From: Candidatus Methanarcanum hacksteinii
Lineage (GTDB): Archaea > Thermoplasmatota > Thermoplasmata > Methanomassiliicoccales > Methanomethylophilaceae
Length of the DNA stretch: 64,000 nucleotides
Direction: 5' to 3'
Assembly (NCBI GenBank): GCA_006954405.1
Contig: LVVQ01000002.1
Coordinates: 1-64,000, forward strand
The position numbers were made by a program, and so were the translations under genes. The notes below the pieces were generated by a model. It ran no database searches, was not told the DNA's origin, and saw only the letters and a list, made by a program, of their open reading frames with translations. Each line of letters starts with the position of its first letter. The stretch's first letter is position 1. This document shows positions 8,484 to 17,557 of the stretch, piece by piece.

Positions 8484-9809
8484 TCAGTGTTTTAGAAGTC
8501 CTCTAAGATGTTTGGGGATATGTTTGGATTCGTTCGTACCTACGATGACATCCCTTCCAATGATCTCCTGAAGCTTACCGGACATCCTAGATGCCAGACC
8601 AGGGATGATGACCACACCATCGGTCTTCTTCAGGACTCCGGATTCCTCGAACGCATCAGCGACACGTTCCGGATCGAACTTACCCGCGGCATATGCTGTA
8701 AGGACGGACATGCCTTCGGTGTTCACTATCTGTAACCACACGGGTACTTTGGACTTCTCGATGTCCGCACGTACTGTGAAGTATGTGAGCGAGAAGTTTG
8801 TCGTAAACATAACAGGGGAATGCTCATCCGGGTTGTTTATCGGATATAGGTCCTGTTTTACCTGTATCGGGACCTGCGGGTCAGTGTAGATGTTCTGTCT
8901 CAATGTGAACAATGGTAATGCCTCATAGTTGTGGAGGTCATCGAATATCACGAGGCTTCCATACTTGAGAGTGGAGATGACAGCCGACATCACTGCACCT
9001 TCTCCAGAACCCACTTTGTTCATGAGCGGGTGTCCGAAGGGTTTGAACTTCTTCTTCAACGCTGCACGTCTCGCGATCGTCTGCTCTTCAAGAAGATCCT
9101 TGATGTGATCTGCACCGAGATCGAGTATGATGTCATCAAATCCTTCTGCTTTCGTCTTCTCTGAGAGTTCAGCCGCTTCCTCCAATGATGTCGTTTTGAT
9201 ACCGAGCGGACATTTGGATGCTTTTGCAAGATCTATCATCTCTTTGAGGTTGTCATTCTTTGCACCATACAACAACGGTCTGAATGAACCAACGACATCG
9301 ACGGCAGCCTTCATGGCATCGACACTATCCGTCTCCAACACGAACGGATTGTCCCAATTCTCTGATACGATCTTGCACACATCAGCGAATCTCTTAGCAT
9401 CATTGGAATCGTTCCTTATCGAGATCATATCAGCTCTGAACACCATGCCTATGCGGTTGAAACTGAGTCCTTTGATGTAGTCTATCCTCTTCAATACGTT
9501 CTCATCATCCAACGAATCGGATACTGTCACCGCATATGCGATCGGATTGTTGAAACGGCGTTCGTGACGATAGAGCACGGTCTCACCGCCCATATCGATC
9601 TTGTTCTTCACGCCGACCGTTATGGTCGCTACAGGAGGCGCAGAGGCTTCATTCAAAGTCTCCTTCGTCTCGCCGCTAACATGTGGACAATCCTCGATCT
9701 TCGCCTTCTGGTTGGCGAGCTGCATCGCGAATGCTAAACATGTCGGTTGTCCACAATCCTTACAGTTGGTCTTAGGGAGCAGTTTGAAGAATTCTATGGC
9801 TGTAGGCAC
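8484..9809 (-). CDS. acsC: Corrinoid iron-sulfur protein, large (gamma) subunit of acetyl-CoA synthase system
   Basis: A 441-residue protein with the N-terminal [4Fe-4S] motif C16-x2-C19-x4-C24-x16-C41 (NCKDCGQPTCLAFA...DCP) and a TIM-barrel/corrinoid region ending with VIIPGLASRMSGKLQEIIGRDVIVG, matching CfsA/AcsC. It carries the cobamide that accepts the methyl group passed to the A-cluster of AcsB. The start is GTG at 9809, directly after the acsD stop, with a textbook GGAGGTGAT inside the end of acsD. This points to tight translational coupling and balanced CoFeSP subunit levels. It is the last gene of the acs operon. Confidence 0.95.
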   Translation of the reverse strand: MPTAIEFFKLLPKTNCKDCGQPTCLAFAMQLANQKAKIEDCPHVSGETKETLNEASAPPVATITVGVKNKIDMGGETVLYRHERRFNNPIAYAVTVSDSLDDENVLKRIDYIKGLSFNRIGMVFRADMISIRNDSNDAKRFADVCKIVSENWDNPFVLETDSVDAMKAAVDVVGSFRPLLYGAKNDNLKEMIDLAKASKCPLGIKTTSLEEAAELSEKTKAEGFDDIILDLGADHIKDLLEEQTIARRAALKKKFKPFGHPLMNKVGSGEGAVMSAVISTLKYGSLVIFDDLHNYEALPLFTLRQNIYTDPQVPIQVKQDLYPINNPDEHSPVMFTTNFSLTYFTVRADIEKSKVPVWLQIVNTEGMSVLTAYAAGKFDPERVADAFEESGVLKKTDGVVIIPGLASRMSGKLQEIIGRDVIVGTNESKHIPKHLRGLLKH

Positions 9810-10739
9810 TCACATCACCTCCGTGAGTTCGCATGCATATACTTTGAGCATATCTGCAGCACCAGGCCCACGTACTACGAGTATGTCCGCACCGGACACC
9901 ATCGCGGCCATCCCTGTTATCGCTTCCCACCATGTGGCTCTGAATGATGCAGGCCCCATGGTACCATCATCCTCCTCGGTCGCATCCCCGACATCCCATG
10001 ATGATGTGCAATCGCATATCATCGGTATCTGGAGCATCTTGTCTCCGGAGTATGCGGAGAGTTTGATCCTCTCATTTACTGAATATGAATAATCCAATCC
10101 CATGCCCAATGCAGCCATGAGCGGATCCATGAGCATGTTGTTGGTCTCGACTCCGAAATCACTCAAGAGGATGTTCATCTGTTTCGCAAGATTGACATCG
10201 AGATTGGAGAATCCGATTATGACGTGGTTGTTCGCCATCGCGGCTGTGGCCAATTTCTTGTATTCTCCCTCTTCGACCTTGTTTATCAGCAATCTGGTGT
10301 TCTTCACCTTTTCGCAGACGACAGTGAGGACTTCGATATCCCTTTCAACGTTCCCGCATCCACTGACCATGACAGGGAGATTGGTCTTATCGACGATCCT
10401 CTGTACCAATGTTGCAGCATCATCCGCGGAAGCATTCTTCTTGAACGGGTCTATGCTCATCAGACGGATACAGATTATGTCCGCGCCCAATTCCTTCCAC
10501 ATGGTAGCCCATTCAACAGGATCATCGCATCTTCCGGAGAACATCTCTTTGGCGATCTCAGGGTAATCGGTGATATCATCCCACACCTCTCCTGCGATCA
10601 TCGGCCTGAGCTTATTCGGATTCTCGAAGGAGAGGAAGGGCATGCCTTTAGCACCGCCTGCGACGTAGTCCCCTTTACCGAGGGCGACCTGTATCGTCTC
10701 TCCGTTGTATTTCTCGCTTACATTCGGGATCTCTGTCAT
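9810..10739 (-). CDS. acsD: Corrinoid iron-sulfur protein, small (delta) subunit
   Basis: A TIM-barrel protein of 309 residues matching the CoFeSP small subunit: VSEKYNGETIQVALG near the start, GGAKGMPFLSFENPNKLRPMIAGEVWDD, WATMWKELGADIICIRLMS, and MLMDPLMAALGMGLDYSYSVNERIKL. I place the start at 10739 (MTEIPNVSEK) because GGTGAT precedes it; the frame opens further upstream inside acsB. It lies 13 bp after the acsB stop and abuts acsC. With AcsC it carries methyl-cobamide to acetyl-CoA synthase and possibly to the nearby core-MetE. Confidence 0.95.
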   Translation of the reverse strand: MTEIPNVSEKYNGETIQVALGKGDYVAGGAKGMPFLSFENPNKLRPMIAGEVWDDITDYPEIAKEMFSGRCDDPVEWATMWKELGADIICIRLMSIDPFKKNASADDAATLVQRIVDKTNLPVMVSGCGNVERDIEVLTVVCEKVKNTRLLINKVEEGEYKKLATAAMANNHVIIGFSNLDVNLAKQMNILLSDFGVETNNMLMDPLMAALGMGLDYSYSVNERIKLSAYSGDKMLQIPMICDCTSSWDVGDATEEDDGTMGPASFRATWWEAITGMAAMVSGADILVVRGPGAADMLKVYACELTEVM

Positions 10740-10752
10740 CTTAAAATCACCT

Positions 10753-12933
10753 TCATAACAACGGATCCATGGTGAGTGCGGGGTGTTCCACCTGCGCCAT
10801 CCATGCCATGAGACCTTCTGCATCATCCGTTATGGTCTCATCCGCGATCTTGTTCCAAAGGTCGGGCATGCCTATGTCCTCACATCTTCTTTGGAACTGC
10901 TCCTTGATGAGGTCCTTCAGATGCTTAGGCATCCATGCGATCCTTGCTATCCCGCCTTCGGCGGATATGAATTTCTCGCTTGTGATGTATTTCCTTCCGA
11001 TGCCCATGAATCCAGGCGTTTGGCGTCCTCCACCTATACTTCCGGCCAATGTGGAGAACTTCATGCCCACTGGAGTCATCCCAGGGAAGTCCCTGTCGAC
11101 AAGTACCACTGCTTGCATATCCACGGTCATCGCTGCAATGACCTCGAAACAACCGCACGAGGTCATGGGGGCGTCCATCAGGCTGTACATGCATATCCTC
11201 TCGATGTCACCATGGGATGCTGATGATATCATGTCGTTGATGCCTCTGAACTCACCCTTGTCGATATCTATAGCATCCTCCTTCTTCAGGGGCTGGTTCG
11301 GACCGTTCGGTGAGATCTCGTGTCCTGCCTTGGCATCCAACCAGTTTATGGCACCACAAAGTCCGATCCTTTCAGGGGATACGATGCATATGTGTGCGGG
11401 AGCGAAGGATTGACACATCGTGCACGTGTAGAAATCATCCACCAGGTCGTCCTTCAGACCCTTCATCCTCTCGTCCCTTCTATCATATGCTTCCTTGGCT
11501 TCGGGCATACGCTTCTGTATCTCGGACTCATCGGTGATGATGGTCGCCTGTACCCTTGTTGCGATACCGCCGAACTCTTCTTTCACCTTGTGTACCAATA
11601 TCTTTCCGAGATCGGCGAGTTTGAATCCTGCTTCCTTGGCCTTGTTGCTTATCCTGACCCAATCGGAGTCTCTCTGTCCTGCATGCCATACGCCTTGTGC
11701 GAAGTTGATTGAACTGTGGAATCTTCTCTCTATGACGGGTTCGAGATCATCATGCATATCCTTCCCATACACTTCGACGATCATCGCCAAAGGTATGATG
11801 GAACCTGCTTCGAAATCATCGATCTCCTTCCCGATCATCTTGATGGAACCATCCTCGATGGAATCCTCGTCCTTCGACAGCAATACCTCGAACGCTGTAC
11901 TCCTCGTTCCTCCAGCTTCCACGTATGTATCGGGTTTCCTGATGAGCTCGCCCTCGAACGATGGCCCATATGGTACGGGTAGTTCGATGGGTTCGACATT
12001 GATCACTATGCCTCTCTCTTCGATACCCGTCTGTATCGAACTCAGATGATCCTTGCAGACCTTCACCGCACCAGGTATCTCTGGGAGGTTCTGATCGGTC
12101 ACTATGCAAGCGCTGTGTTTCAAGGCGGCGAATGCGAACGCCGCATCCAACGCACATAATGGGCCGGTCTGTATCACGAACACCTTCGGACGTTTTTTTA
12201 GATAATCTGATAACTTCTCGGCGTCGCCACCAGCGACGTTACCGAATGTGAGTGCTGCCCTGACAGCGAAGTTCAATGCGTGAACGGTACCTGTGAACAT
12301 CCCGACGGGATACAGCATCCTGTCGAGTCCCATCTCTATGCCCTGTCTTTGGATGAGTGCAGGATAATCTCCGGAAGCTATCGCCACCATCCCTTTGCCC
12401 TGAACACTCCTGATCATCGCGCTGACGTCCTCTCCGGATACATGCCCTCCGAGGAACACCACAGCACCAGGGATCGTATCATCGACTAAAGGCAATCCCA
12501 ACGCTCTGAGGACACGGTCTGGGATGAATCCGTTGCCTTTGCCGTTGAGATATGCTATCGCTTCGATTATATCTGCGGCATACATCGCATTCTCTCCAGC
12601 GACCATACCATCCTCGACGGATGATTCTCCAGCTGTAGGCAGTGAGTCAAGGAATTCCTTGGCCTTCTCCAATGTGAGATTCTCTATCCCTTTCCATGCG
12701 AATATCGCCGGCAATCCGTATCCTGTCTCGGGATACACCAGCTCAGCATCCGCGCCGTGGGTCGCCATGGCGTCATCCACCAATCCCTTCGCCATATCAA
12801 CGATGGCATTCGAACCATCGGCCGCCATCGAGAGCAGGCGAGGTACGTCTATCTCATGATATGTCTTCAGTGTGCGATCGAGCAATGCATCATCCTTGAT
12901 GCCGTACATCGATCTTATCTCGTTGCGGTCCAT
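10753..12933 (-). CDS. acsB: Acetyl-CoA synthase, long bacterial-type form
   Basis: A 726-residue protein that condenses CO, methyl-CoFeSP and CoA into acetyl-CoA. The A-cluster ligands are intact: C504, C507, C516 and C526 for the cubane plus the C593-G-C595 motif, the same spacing as the Moorella enzyme offset by two. Archaeal CdhC proteins are much shorter because they lack the N-terminal domain that binds CODH. This protein keeps that roughly 310-residue domain, so it is bacterial in type and probably acquired by transfer (inference). The ribosome-binding site GAGGTGA overlaps the stop of the ACT-like gene upstream. No CODH gene is in the window. Confidence 0.96.
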   Translation of the reverse strand: MDRNEIRSMYGIKDDALLDRTLKTYHEIDVPRLLSMAADGSNAIVDMAKGLVDDAMATHGADAELVYPETGYGLPAIFAWKGIENLTLEKAKEFLDSLPTAGESSVEDGMVAGENAMYAADIIEAIAYLNGKGNGFIPDRVLRALGLPLVDDTIPGAVVFLGGHVSGEDVSAMIRSVQGKGMVAIASGDYPALIQRQGIEMGLDRMLYPVGMFTGTVHALNFAVRAALTFGNVAGGDAEKLSDYLKKRPKVFVIQTGPLCALDAAFAFAALKHSACIVTDQNLPEIPGAVKVCKDHLSSIQTGIEERGIVINVEPIELPVPYGPSFEGELIRKPDTYVEAGGTRSTAFEVLLSKDEDSIEDGSIKMIGKEIDDFEAGSIIPLAMIVEVYGKDMHDDLEPVIERRFHSSINFAQGVWHAGQRDSDWVRISNKAKEAGFKLADLGKILVHKVKEEFGGIATRVQATIITDESEIQKRMPEAKEAYDRRDERMKGLKDDLVDDFYTCTMCQSFAPAHICIVSPERIGLCGAINWLDAKAGHEISPNGPNQPLKKEDAIDIDKGEFRGINDMISSASHGDIERICMYSLMDAPMTSCGCFEVIAAMTVDMQAVVLVDRDFPGMTPVGMKFSTLAGSIGGGRQTPGFMGIGRKYITSEKFISAEGGIARIAWMPKHLKDLIKEQFQRRCEDIGMPDLWNKIADETITDDAEGLMAWMAQVEHPALTMDPLL

Positions 12934-12945
12934 GTCAATCTCACC

Positions 12946-13887
12946 TCAGAACTCAGTGAATTCCTTGAGTTCAAAAATCCCATTCATGTTCTCCAATGCG
13001 ATGGGGAGTTCCTTCCTCATCTTCTCCACGGAGTAGTTACTGTTACTGAAATCCGCCACTAATTCCAACGTGGTGGTGTGGTAGCAGATCTTGATCCTGC
13101 TGAACACGGATATCAGGTTCACGTTCGTCGCGGCTATCCAATCGAGCACCTGTGTCGTAGCGCCAGGGCAATCCGGTATCTCGATGACCATCTTGACGAG
13201 TTTTGTCTCATCCTTGAAGAATGTGACCGAAACTATCCATGATGATACGTCAGCGACGATCAGTACGTGCTTCCCGTCGATATCCTTGAGTATGTCCCCA
13301 TATTCGGGTGCGAGGTCGTATGCGCCGCCTTCGAACACGACAGGTGTGGCGCGTTTCACCTCATTCTTCTGTTTGGAGGGTTCTGTACGGAAGACACGGC
13401 CGATATCCGCAGGTTTGACCTCTATGTGGTCTATTAGCGATACGGATGGATCGTTCTTTGCTTTCAGTTCATCGAAGGTCTCTTTGAGGATATCCATCTC
13501 TCCGACGAAGCTGAGGTCGGCCAATACCTTCCAAACTATGGTCGTGTCTGAAATCCCGTCCAATGAGATCGAGTTCAGGATGTTTATGCTCCTGTCAGCA
13601 AGGAATCTTGCACTCTGTGCACTTGCACCAGGTACATCCTGCATATAGACGGTGATGTTCGTCAGTGTACGGTAGTTCTCCTGTGGGAACATCGAGAGCA
13701 GAAGCTCGTACTTCTTTGGACCTTTGTCGACGTATTCGAAAAGTGTGCTATATACGAATCCGCCTTCGACTATGCCCATCATGTCCGACATCCTATTGTC
13801 GAGCATGATCTTGGTTCCGTTGACCTTCGAAAATTCCCAGTTCTTCATGAGGACCCTCTCTGATGAGGACGGAACACGTTTCCTCAT
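12946..13887 (-). CDS. ACT-like regulatory-domain protein of the acs operon
   Basis: About 313 residues. Two segments resemble ACT domains: NITVYMQDVPGASAQSARFLADRSINI (about 80-105 of this start) and KLVKMVIEIPDCPGATTQVLDWIAATNVNLISV (C-terminal third). I chose ATG 13887 because it overlaps the stop of the preceding gene (ATGA) and is preceded by AAAGGA. It is followed by acsB after 12 bp. ACT domains usually bind small metabolites, so a ligand-sensing role in the acetyl-CoA synthase operon is plausible (inference). The exact family is not recognised. Confidence 0.7.
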   Translation of the reverse strand: MRKRVPSSSERVLMKNWEFSKVNGTKIMLDNRMSDMMGIVEGGFVYSTLFEYVDKGPKKYELLLSMFPQENYRTLTNITVYMQDVPGASAQSARFLADRSINILNSISLDGISDTTIVWKVLADLSFVGEMDILKETFDELKAKNDPSVSLIDHIEVKPADIGRVFRTEPSKQKNEVKRATPVVFEGGAYDLAPEYGDILKDIDGKHVLIVADVSSWIVSVTFFKDETKLVKMVIEIPDCPGATTQVLDWIAATNVNLISVFSRIKICYHTTTLELVADFSNSNYSVEKMRKELPIALENMNGIFELKEFTEF

Positions 13888-14144
13888 ATATCCTTTCGCG
13901 TGACATTCTTGGGTGAGGCGAACGGGCGGGTCCACGGAGGGTGTTCCTCATCAGCATATTCGAGCTCTCTGATGAAGTTCACAAGACCGTCGTCAGAGTC
14001 TAGGATCGTGAGGATATCCTCAGGTATGCCGCCGAATCTTCTCTCTGAACCCGACATGTGCAAAGCTTTCTCTATCATCGCAGCTATCCTGCGCAATTCG
14101 ACCTCTGCTTCCTTCAATGCTGTGATCCTCTCTTCGGGCGTCAT
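13884..14144 (-). CDS. Small helical protein of the acs operon
   Basis: An 86-residue protein starting MTPEERITALKEAEVELRRI. It has a predicted amphipathic N-terminal helix, then GGIPEDILTILDSDDGLVNFIRELEYADE and a proline-rich tail. Its start overlaps the stop of the upstream zinc-motif gene (ATGA) and its stop overlaps the start of the ACT-like gene (ATGA), so it is certainly co-translated with both. I recognise no family; small subunit, adaptor or regulator roles are all possible. Confidence 0.7.
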   Translation of the reverse strand: MTPEERITALKEAEVELRRIAAMIEKALHMSGSERRFGGIPEDILTILDSDDGLVNFIRELEYADEEHPPWTRPFASPKNVTRKDI

Positions 14145-14536
14145 CTTCTCTTCCTGCTGAATGAGTATCTTCCAGGGACATGTTTCGTCGTGCCGATGGT
14201 GTACGGACATACATCGCATCTCCTGCAGACTTCTATGGTCCTTCCGTCCAACGTGCTGTTCATGACCGATGTCATTCCTCCACCGCAGACAGGACAGACG
14301 GTAGGTAATTCCCCTTCGGATTCGTTATACGATATCGACAATACCAGCATATCGTTCTTGATGGCGAGTCTCCTTATCCTTTGGCCACTGATGCGGTAGT
14401 TGCCTCCGGATCTGTTCAGCTCATTGGAAACGAGCTCCACCATCTCCCTTTGGGACCTGACCTGAGGGTGCCTGTACATCACATAGAATATGGCATCGAT
14501 GACCTTCTCGTCACTGGGTATGCTGTACGTCATCAC
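14141..14536 (-). CDS. Zinc-motif protein with N-terminal helix-turn-helix-like region, first gene of the acs operon
   Basis: 131 residues. The N-terminal half (IDAIFYVMYRHPQVRSQREMVELVSNEL...SGQRIRRLAIKNDMLVLSI) looks like a winged helix. The C-terminal half has CPVCGGG and CRRCDVC, a probable zinc ribbon. It opens the coupled operon that ends with acsB, acsD and acsC and could be its regulator (inference). Its start lies at leaderless distance from a TATA-like ATAAATATAG. A two-codon alternative (M1 or M2) exists for the start. Confidence 0.7.
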   Translation of the reverse strand: MMTYSIPSDEKVIDAIFYVMYRHPQVRSQREMVELVSNELNRSGGNYRISGQRIRRLAIKNDMLVLSISYNESEGELPTVCPVCGGGMTSVMNSTLDGRTIEVCRRCDVCPYTIGTTKHVPGRYSFSRKRR

Positions 14537-14550
14537 ATCCAGTATATTGA

Positions 14551-14562
14551 TATCTATATTTA
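14551..14562 (-). promoter_or_regulatory. Probable TATA box of the acs operon
   Basis: On the minus strand the sequence cATAAATATAGat lies about 20-26 bp upstream of the first codon of the operon, implying a leaderless or very short-leader transcript. The same intergenic space (14537-14608) carries the rightward tRNA-Leu promoter, with ttttaag about 30 bp before 14609. Confidence 0.5.
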
Positions 14563-14608
14563 TGCAATCGTTAGCCTTTTAAGTGAAATCGTACATCGCA
14601 CGTCCGTT

Positions 14609-14695
14609 GCGAGAGTAGCCGAGTTGGCCAAAGGCGCAGGACTTAAGATTCTGTCTTGTAGAAGTTCGAGGGTTCGAATCCCTTCTCTCGCACCA
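14609..14695 (+). tRNA. tRNA-Leu (anticodon TAA)
   Basis: The acceptor stem GCGAGAG pairs with CTCTCGC. The anticodon loop CTTAAGA gives anticodon TAA. A long variable arm typical of leucine tRNA is present (total 87 nt), with T-arm GGGTTCGAATCCC and encoded CCA at 14693-14695. Confidence 0.95.
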
Positions 14696-14779
14696 TCCCA
14701 TCATCGTGTTATGATTCAGCGTGAACTCTCAATCTCCACCAGATTCCGATTATGTGTACCTATCCTTGTGAAAATACTT

Positions 14780-14860
14780 GGAAAACGTACATTTTAATCT
14801 TCTGAACTTTATGGAAAACGTACAAATTTGCTCTCTGAACTTTATGGAAAACGTACAAAT
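14780..14860. repeat. Iterons (33-bp period) upstream of an AAA/DUF4143 ATPase gene
   Basis: The core ggaaaacgtaca occurs at 14780, 14813 and 14846, exactly 33 bp apart. The last two are part of perfect 27-bp copies (14801-14827 and 14834-14860, each starting tctgaactttatgg). The array ends 24 bp before the preferred ATPase start at 14885. A regular period near three helical turns is what a set of protein-binding operator sites would look like. Confidence 0.85.
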
Positions 14861-14884
14861 ATTCGTAAGCACTTCTTCAGAATG

Positions 14885-16510
14885 ATGACTGAGGCAGTAT
14901 TCAAACGAAAGGCATATGATGTCCTGAAAGAATGGAAGGACAGGTCAAGAGGTTCAACGGCCATGCTCGTCGAGGGCGCCAGAAGAGTAGGTAAGACGAC
15001 GTTGGTCAGAGAATTCGCTAAGAATGAATATGCTTCGAACATCATAGTGGATTTTTACAAAGCTAACGATGAGGTGAAGGAGTTATTCAAGGATCTGAAC
15101 GATCTGGATGATCTCTATCGCGGTCTGCAATTGTACTATGATACGAAACTTAAGACGAGGGATTCAGTGATAATCTTCGATGAAGTTCAATTGTTCCCTC
15201 GGGCAAGAGAGGCCATCAAGGCATTGGTGCAGGATGGGAGGTATGATTTCATCGAGACCGGTTCTTTGGTATCGATAAGGAAGAATGTAAAAGACATTAT
15301 CATTCCCTCAGAAGAGGAGAAGATGAAACTCCATCCTCTGGATTTTGAGGAATTCCTGTGGGCTAAAGGTATCGATACATTGCCTCTTCTCTACCCGTAC
15401 TATGAAAGAAGGACCAAGGTAGAGGATAATGTACATCATCACATGATGAAACTTTTCAGAGAGTATCTTGCCGTTGGCGGCATGCCCCAAGCTGTTCTGA
15501 AGTATGTGGAGGGTGAGAACTATCAGACCATTGATAAAGTTAAGAGAGACATAATCCAATTGTATTTGGATGATTTCAGAAAGATGGATCCTAGCGGAAA
15601 ACTTGGGAGATTCTATCTAGCAATACCATCGGAACTCTCGAGTCAATCCACCAGATATAAGATAACAGGAATCACTTCCAACGGGAGGTTGAAGAGGGAA
15701 AGGGAGTCATTCTACAATCTTGAGGATTCGCAGACTGTTCAAATATGTCAACATATCAGCGATCCGAGGGTGGGCCTTACGACCACAATTGATAAAGATT
15801 TCTTCAAGATGTTCACGGAAGATACAGGATTGTTCGTCACCTTATGTTTCTATGACAAACAGTTCTCAGAGAACATCATATATCAAAAACTAGTCAGCGG
15901 AAGACTTTCGGCCAATCTAGGTTATGTCTATGAGAATGCTGTCGCGCAAGCGCTTACTGCAATCGGGTTCAAGCTCTATTACCACACATTCAAGAAAGAG
16001 GGTGATGTGAAGCATTCCTATGAGATAGATTTCATGACAGCAGTAGGCGATAAAGTGCGCCCCATAGAGACAAAATCATCATGTGCGACTTGTCATAGAT
16101 CATTGGATGCATTCATGTCTGGAAACGGTCTGAAGATCGAGACGCCTGTCGTGATCTCCCCTAAGAATCTGAGCTATGTGGATGGGATACTGTATCTTCC
16201 AGTGTACATGACACAATTCCTCGATGGAAAGGATTACGGATCCAAGGATGTGGATGATTCATTCGTGGAGGATTTCGATCATGATGATTGGATACCAGTC
16301 GATGATGGATACATCCTCTACATCAAAGGGAGTGTCCACAGGAAGAAGAAACCTGTCGTATCCATATATGTCCGGAGGAAGGGCGGAGGTACCAATCAGA
16401 TAGATGCCTCAATAGAAGTGGATCCAAGACGTAACATCAAGATATCCAATGACGAAAGGTGCAATTGTACGGTAAGGATCTCGGAAGGAGATGGCCATGT
16501 ATCCGATTGA
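14885..16510 (+). CDS. AAA-family ATPase with DUF4143/PD-(D/E)xK-like domain, long C-terminal form
   Basis: 541 residues from MTEAVFKRKAYDVLKEW. Walker A is GARRVGKTT, Walker B is VIIFDEVQLF, followed by ETGSLVSI. A middle helical DUF4143-type region comes next, then a nuclease-like motif (YEIDF... then PIETKSS). Compared with its closest relative in the window (55777-57129), the protein has about 90 extra C-terminal residues after LPVYMTQFL, acidic then basic and beta-rich. The start is set by alignment with that relative; an upstream TTG would fall inside the iterons. Family function is not established; expansion is typical of genomes with many mobile or defensive genes. Confidence 0.85.
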   Translation: MTEAVFKRKAYDVLKEWKDRSRGSTAMLVEGARRVGKTTLVREFAKNEYASNIIVDFYKANDEVKELFKDLNDLDDLYRGLQLYYDTKLKTRDSVIIFDEVQLFPRAREAIKALVQDGRYDFIETGSLVSIRKNVKDIIIPSEEEKMKLHPLDFEEFLWAKGIDTLPLLYPYYERRTKVEDNVHHHMMKLFREYLAVGGMPQAVLKYVEGENYQTIDKVKRDIIQLYLDDFRKMDPSGKLGRFYLAIPSELSSQSTRYKITGITSNGRLKRERESFYNLEDSQTVQICQHISDPRVGLTTTIDKDFFKMFTEDTGLFVTLCFYDKQFSENIIYQKLVSGRLSANLGYVYENAVAQALTAIGFKLYYHTFKKEGDVKHSYEIDFMTAVGDKVRPIETKSSCATCHRSLDAFMSGNGLKIETPVVISPKNLSYVDGILYLPVYMTQFLDGKDYGSKDVDDSFVEDFDHDDWIPVDDGYILYIKGSVHRKKKPVVSIYVRRKGGGTNQIDASIEVDPRRNIKISNDERCNCTVRISEGDGHVSD

Positions 16511-16636
16511 TGCCATCGAGTAAAAGATTCCCATGAAATTCGATATGAACTCCATCCAAATTACAATGGAGTCCGTTCATAATCATTACTAAAGATTGAT
16601 ATCCTTCAATCAAGATGCTTGCCTCAAGGTGTTTCA

Positions 16637-16912
16637 ATGGATAACACATTCAAGATTCAATTGTTAGAGACCACAGCTGCATTGATCACAGCCGCATTCG
16701 GTCTGGTCGCAGCTCTAGCATGGAATGAGACGATAAAGTCGATCATCGAAGTCTGTTTCTCTTCAGATGACACGATCTGGGGCAACCTGATCTACGCGAT
16801 CATCGTCACCATCATCGCAGTCGCAGCCACGATGTTAATTGCCCGCTCCATTGGAAAGCTCAAGGCTATCGAGGCAAAGAAAGAAGAGAAGAAAGGATGC
16901 GACAAAGAGTAG
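16637..16912 (+). CDS. Small two-helix membrane protein (DUF5654-like)
   Basis: 91 residues starting MDNTFKIQLLETTAALITAAFGLVAALAWNETIKSI, then a second membrane helix (LIYAIIVTIIAVAATMLIA) and a lysine/glutamate-rich tail. The ETxAALxTAAFGLVAALAWN signature resembles the archaeal DUF5654 family, whose role is unknown. AAGGTG precedes the ATG at 16637 with good spacing; an in-frame start six codons earlier lacks such a site. Confidence 0.75.
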   Translation: MDNTFKIQLLETTAALITAAFGLVAALAWNETIKSIIEVCFSSDDTIWGNLIYAIIVTIIAVAATMLIARSIGKLKAIEAKKEEKKGCDKE

Positions 16913-17138
16913 TCCTTCTTTTTTCGATAAACTAATTCAGGCGATGGTCCGACCATCGCCTTATCCAATCCTTCATTCTATATTTCTTATATTAATCGTG
17001 TAATATGTGCGTAGCACTGACGACCGATTCTCGCTATGTGCGATACGCGAAAGAATCCGTCATATGATCTCAATTTCTATGGATTCGTCCGCGTTGTTTA
17101 TATAGGGTTTCATAAATGACATTTGCGGAGTTATAATC

Positions 17139-17531
17139 TTGGTAGTTTACAAAAATTCGTCCAACAACAAAGTGCCTGCAGAAAAAGACCATGGCAACAA
17201 CGGTCCTAACGGTAACGGCGGAAGGCCCGCATCGACACCCAATTCACAGAAGGGCAAGGTAAGGACGAAGGAAGCGACTAAGAGACAATCCATGCTCAAC
17301 ACCCATAAGCTGGCCCCATTCAAGTACGATATGAATGAGATATTATCCAACACACAGATGGATGAAGCTAAAGCATCTGCATTTCTTGCAACCTTGATCG
17401 CCAAAGCATCACGTCTCTCGACCAAAGAAGCGAAGGAATTCGTCAGGGGTTTCATGGATTCCGGCGACCTCACAAAGGACGAATGCGATAAGATAAACAG
17501 GCTCATGGACAAGTACAGCAAGTACCGTTGA
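17139..17531 (+). CDS. Uncharacterised small protein
   Basis: 130 residues. The first half is disordered and rich in Asn, Gly, Pro and Lys (about 1-50); the second half is helical (DEAKASAFLATLIAKASRLSTKEAKEFVRGFMDSGDLTKDECDKINRLMDKYSKYR). The start shown is TTG. A TATA-like TTTATATA at about 17096-17103 places transcription start near it. No family recognised. Confidence 0.55.
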   Translation: MVVYKNSSNNKVPAEKDHGNNGPNGNGGRPASTPNSQKGKVRTKEATKRQSMLNTHKLAPFKYDMNEILSNTQMDEAKASAFLATLIAKASRLSTKEAKEFVRGFMDSGDLTKDECDKINRLMDKYSKYR

Positions 17532-17557
17532 GCTCTAAAACCTATCAACTTTCTTCC

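Noticed and set aside
8188..8484. 98-codon leftward frame beyond acsC
   Set aside because: Composition is not protein-like and it contains the terminator hairpin; the opposite-strand small frame looks better.
11495..12049. 184-codon rightward frame within acsB
   Set aside because: It is antisense to a fully conserved acsB, an effect of its codon pattern.
5202..14536. Complete CODH/ACS operon
   Set aside because: No CODH catalytic subunit and no CoFeSP methyltransferase (AcsE) gene is present in the window.
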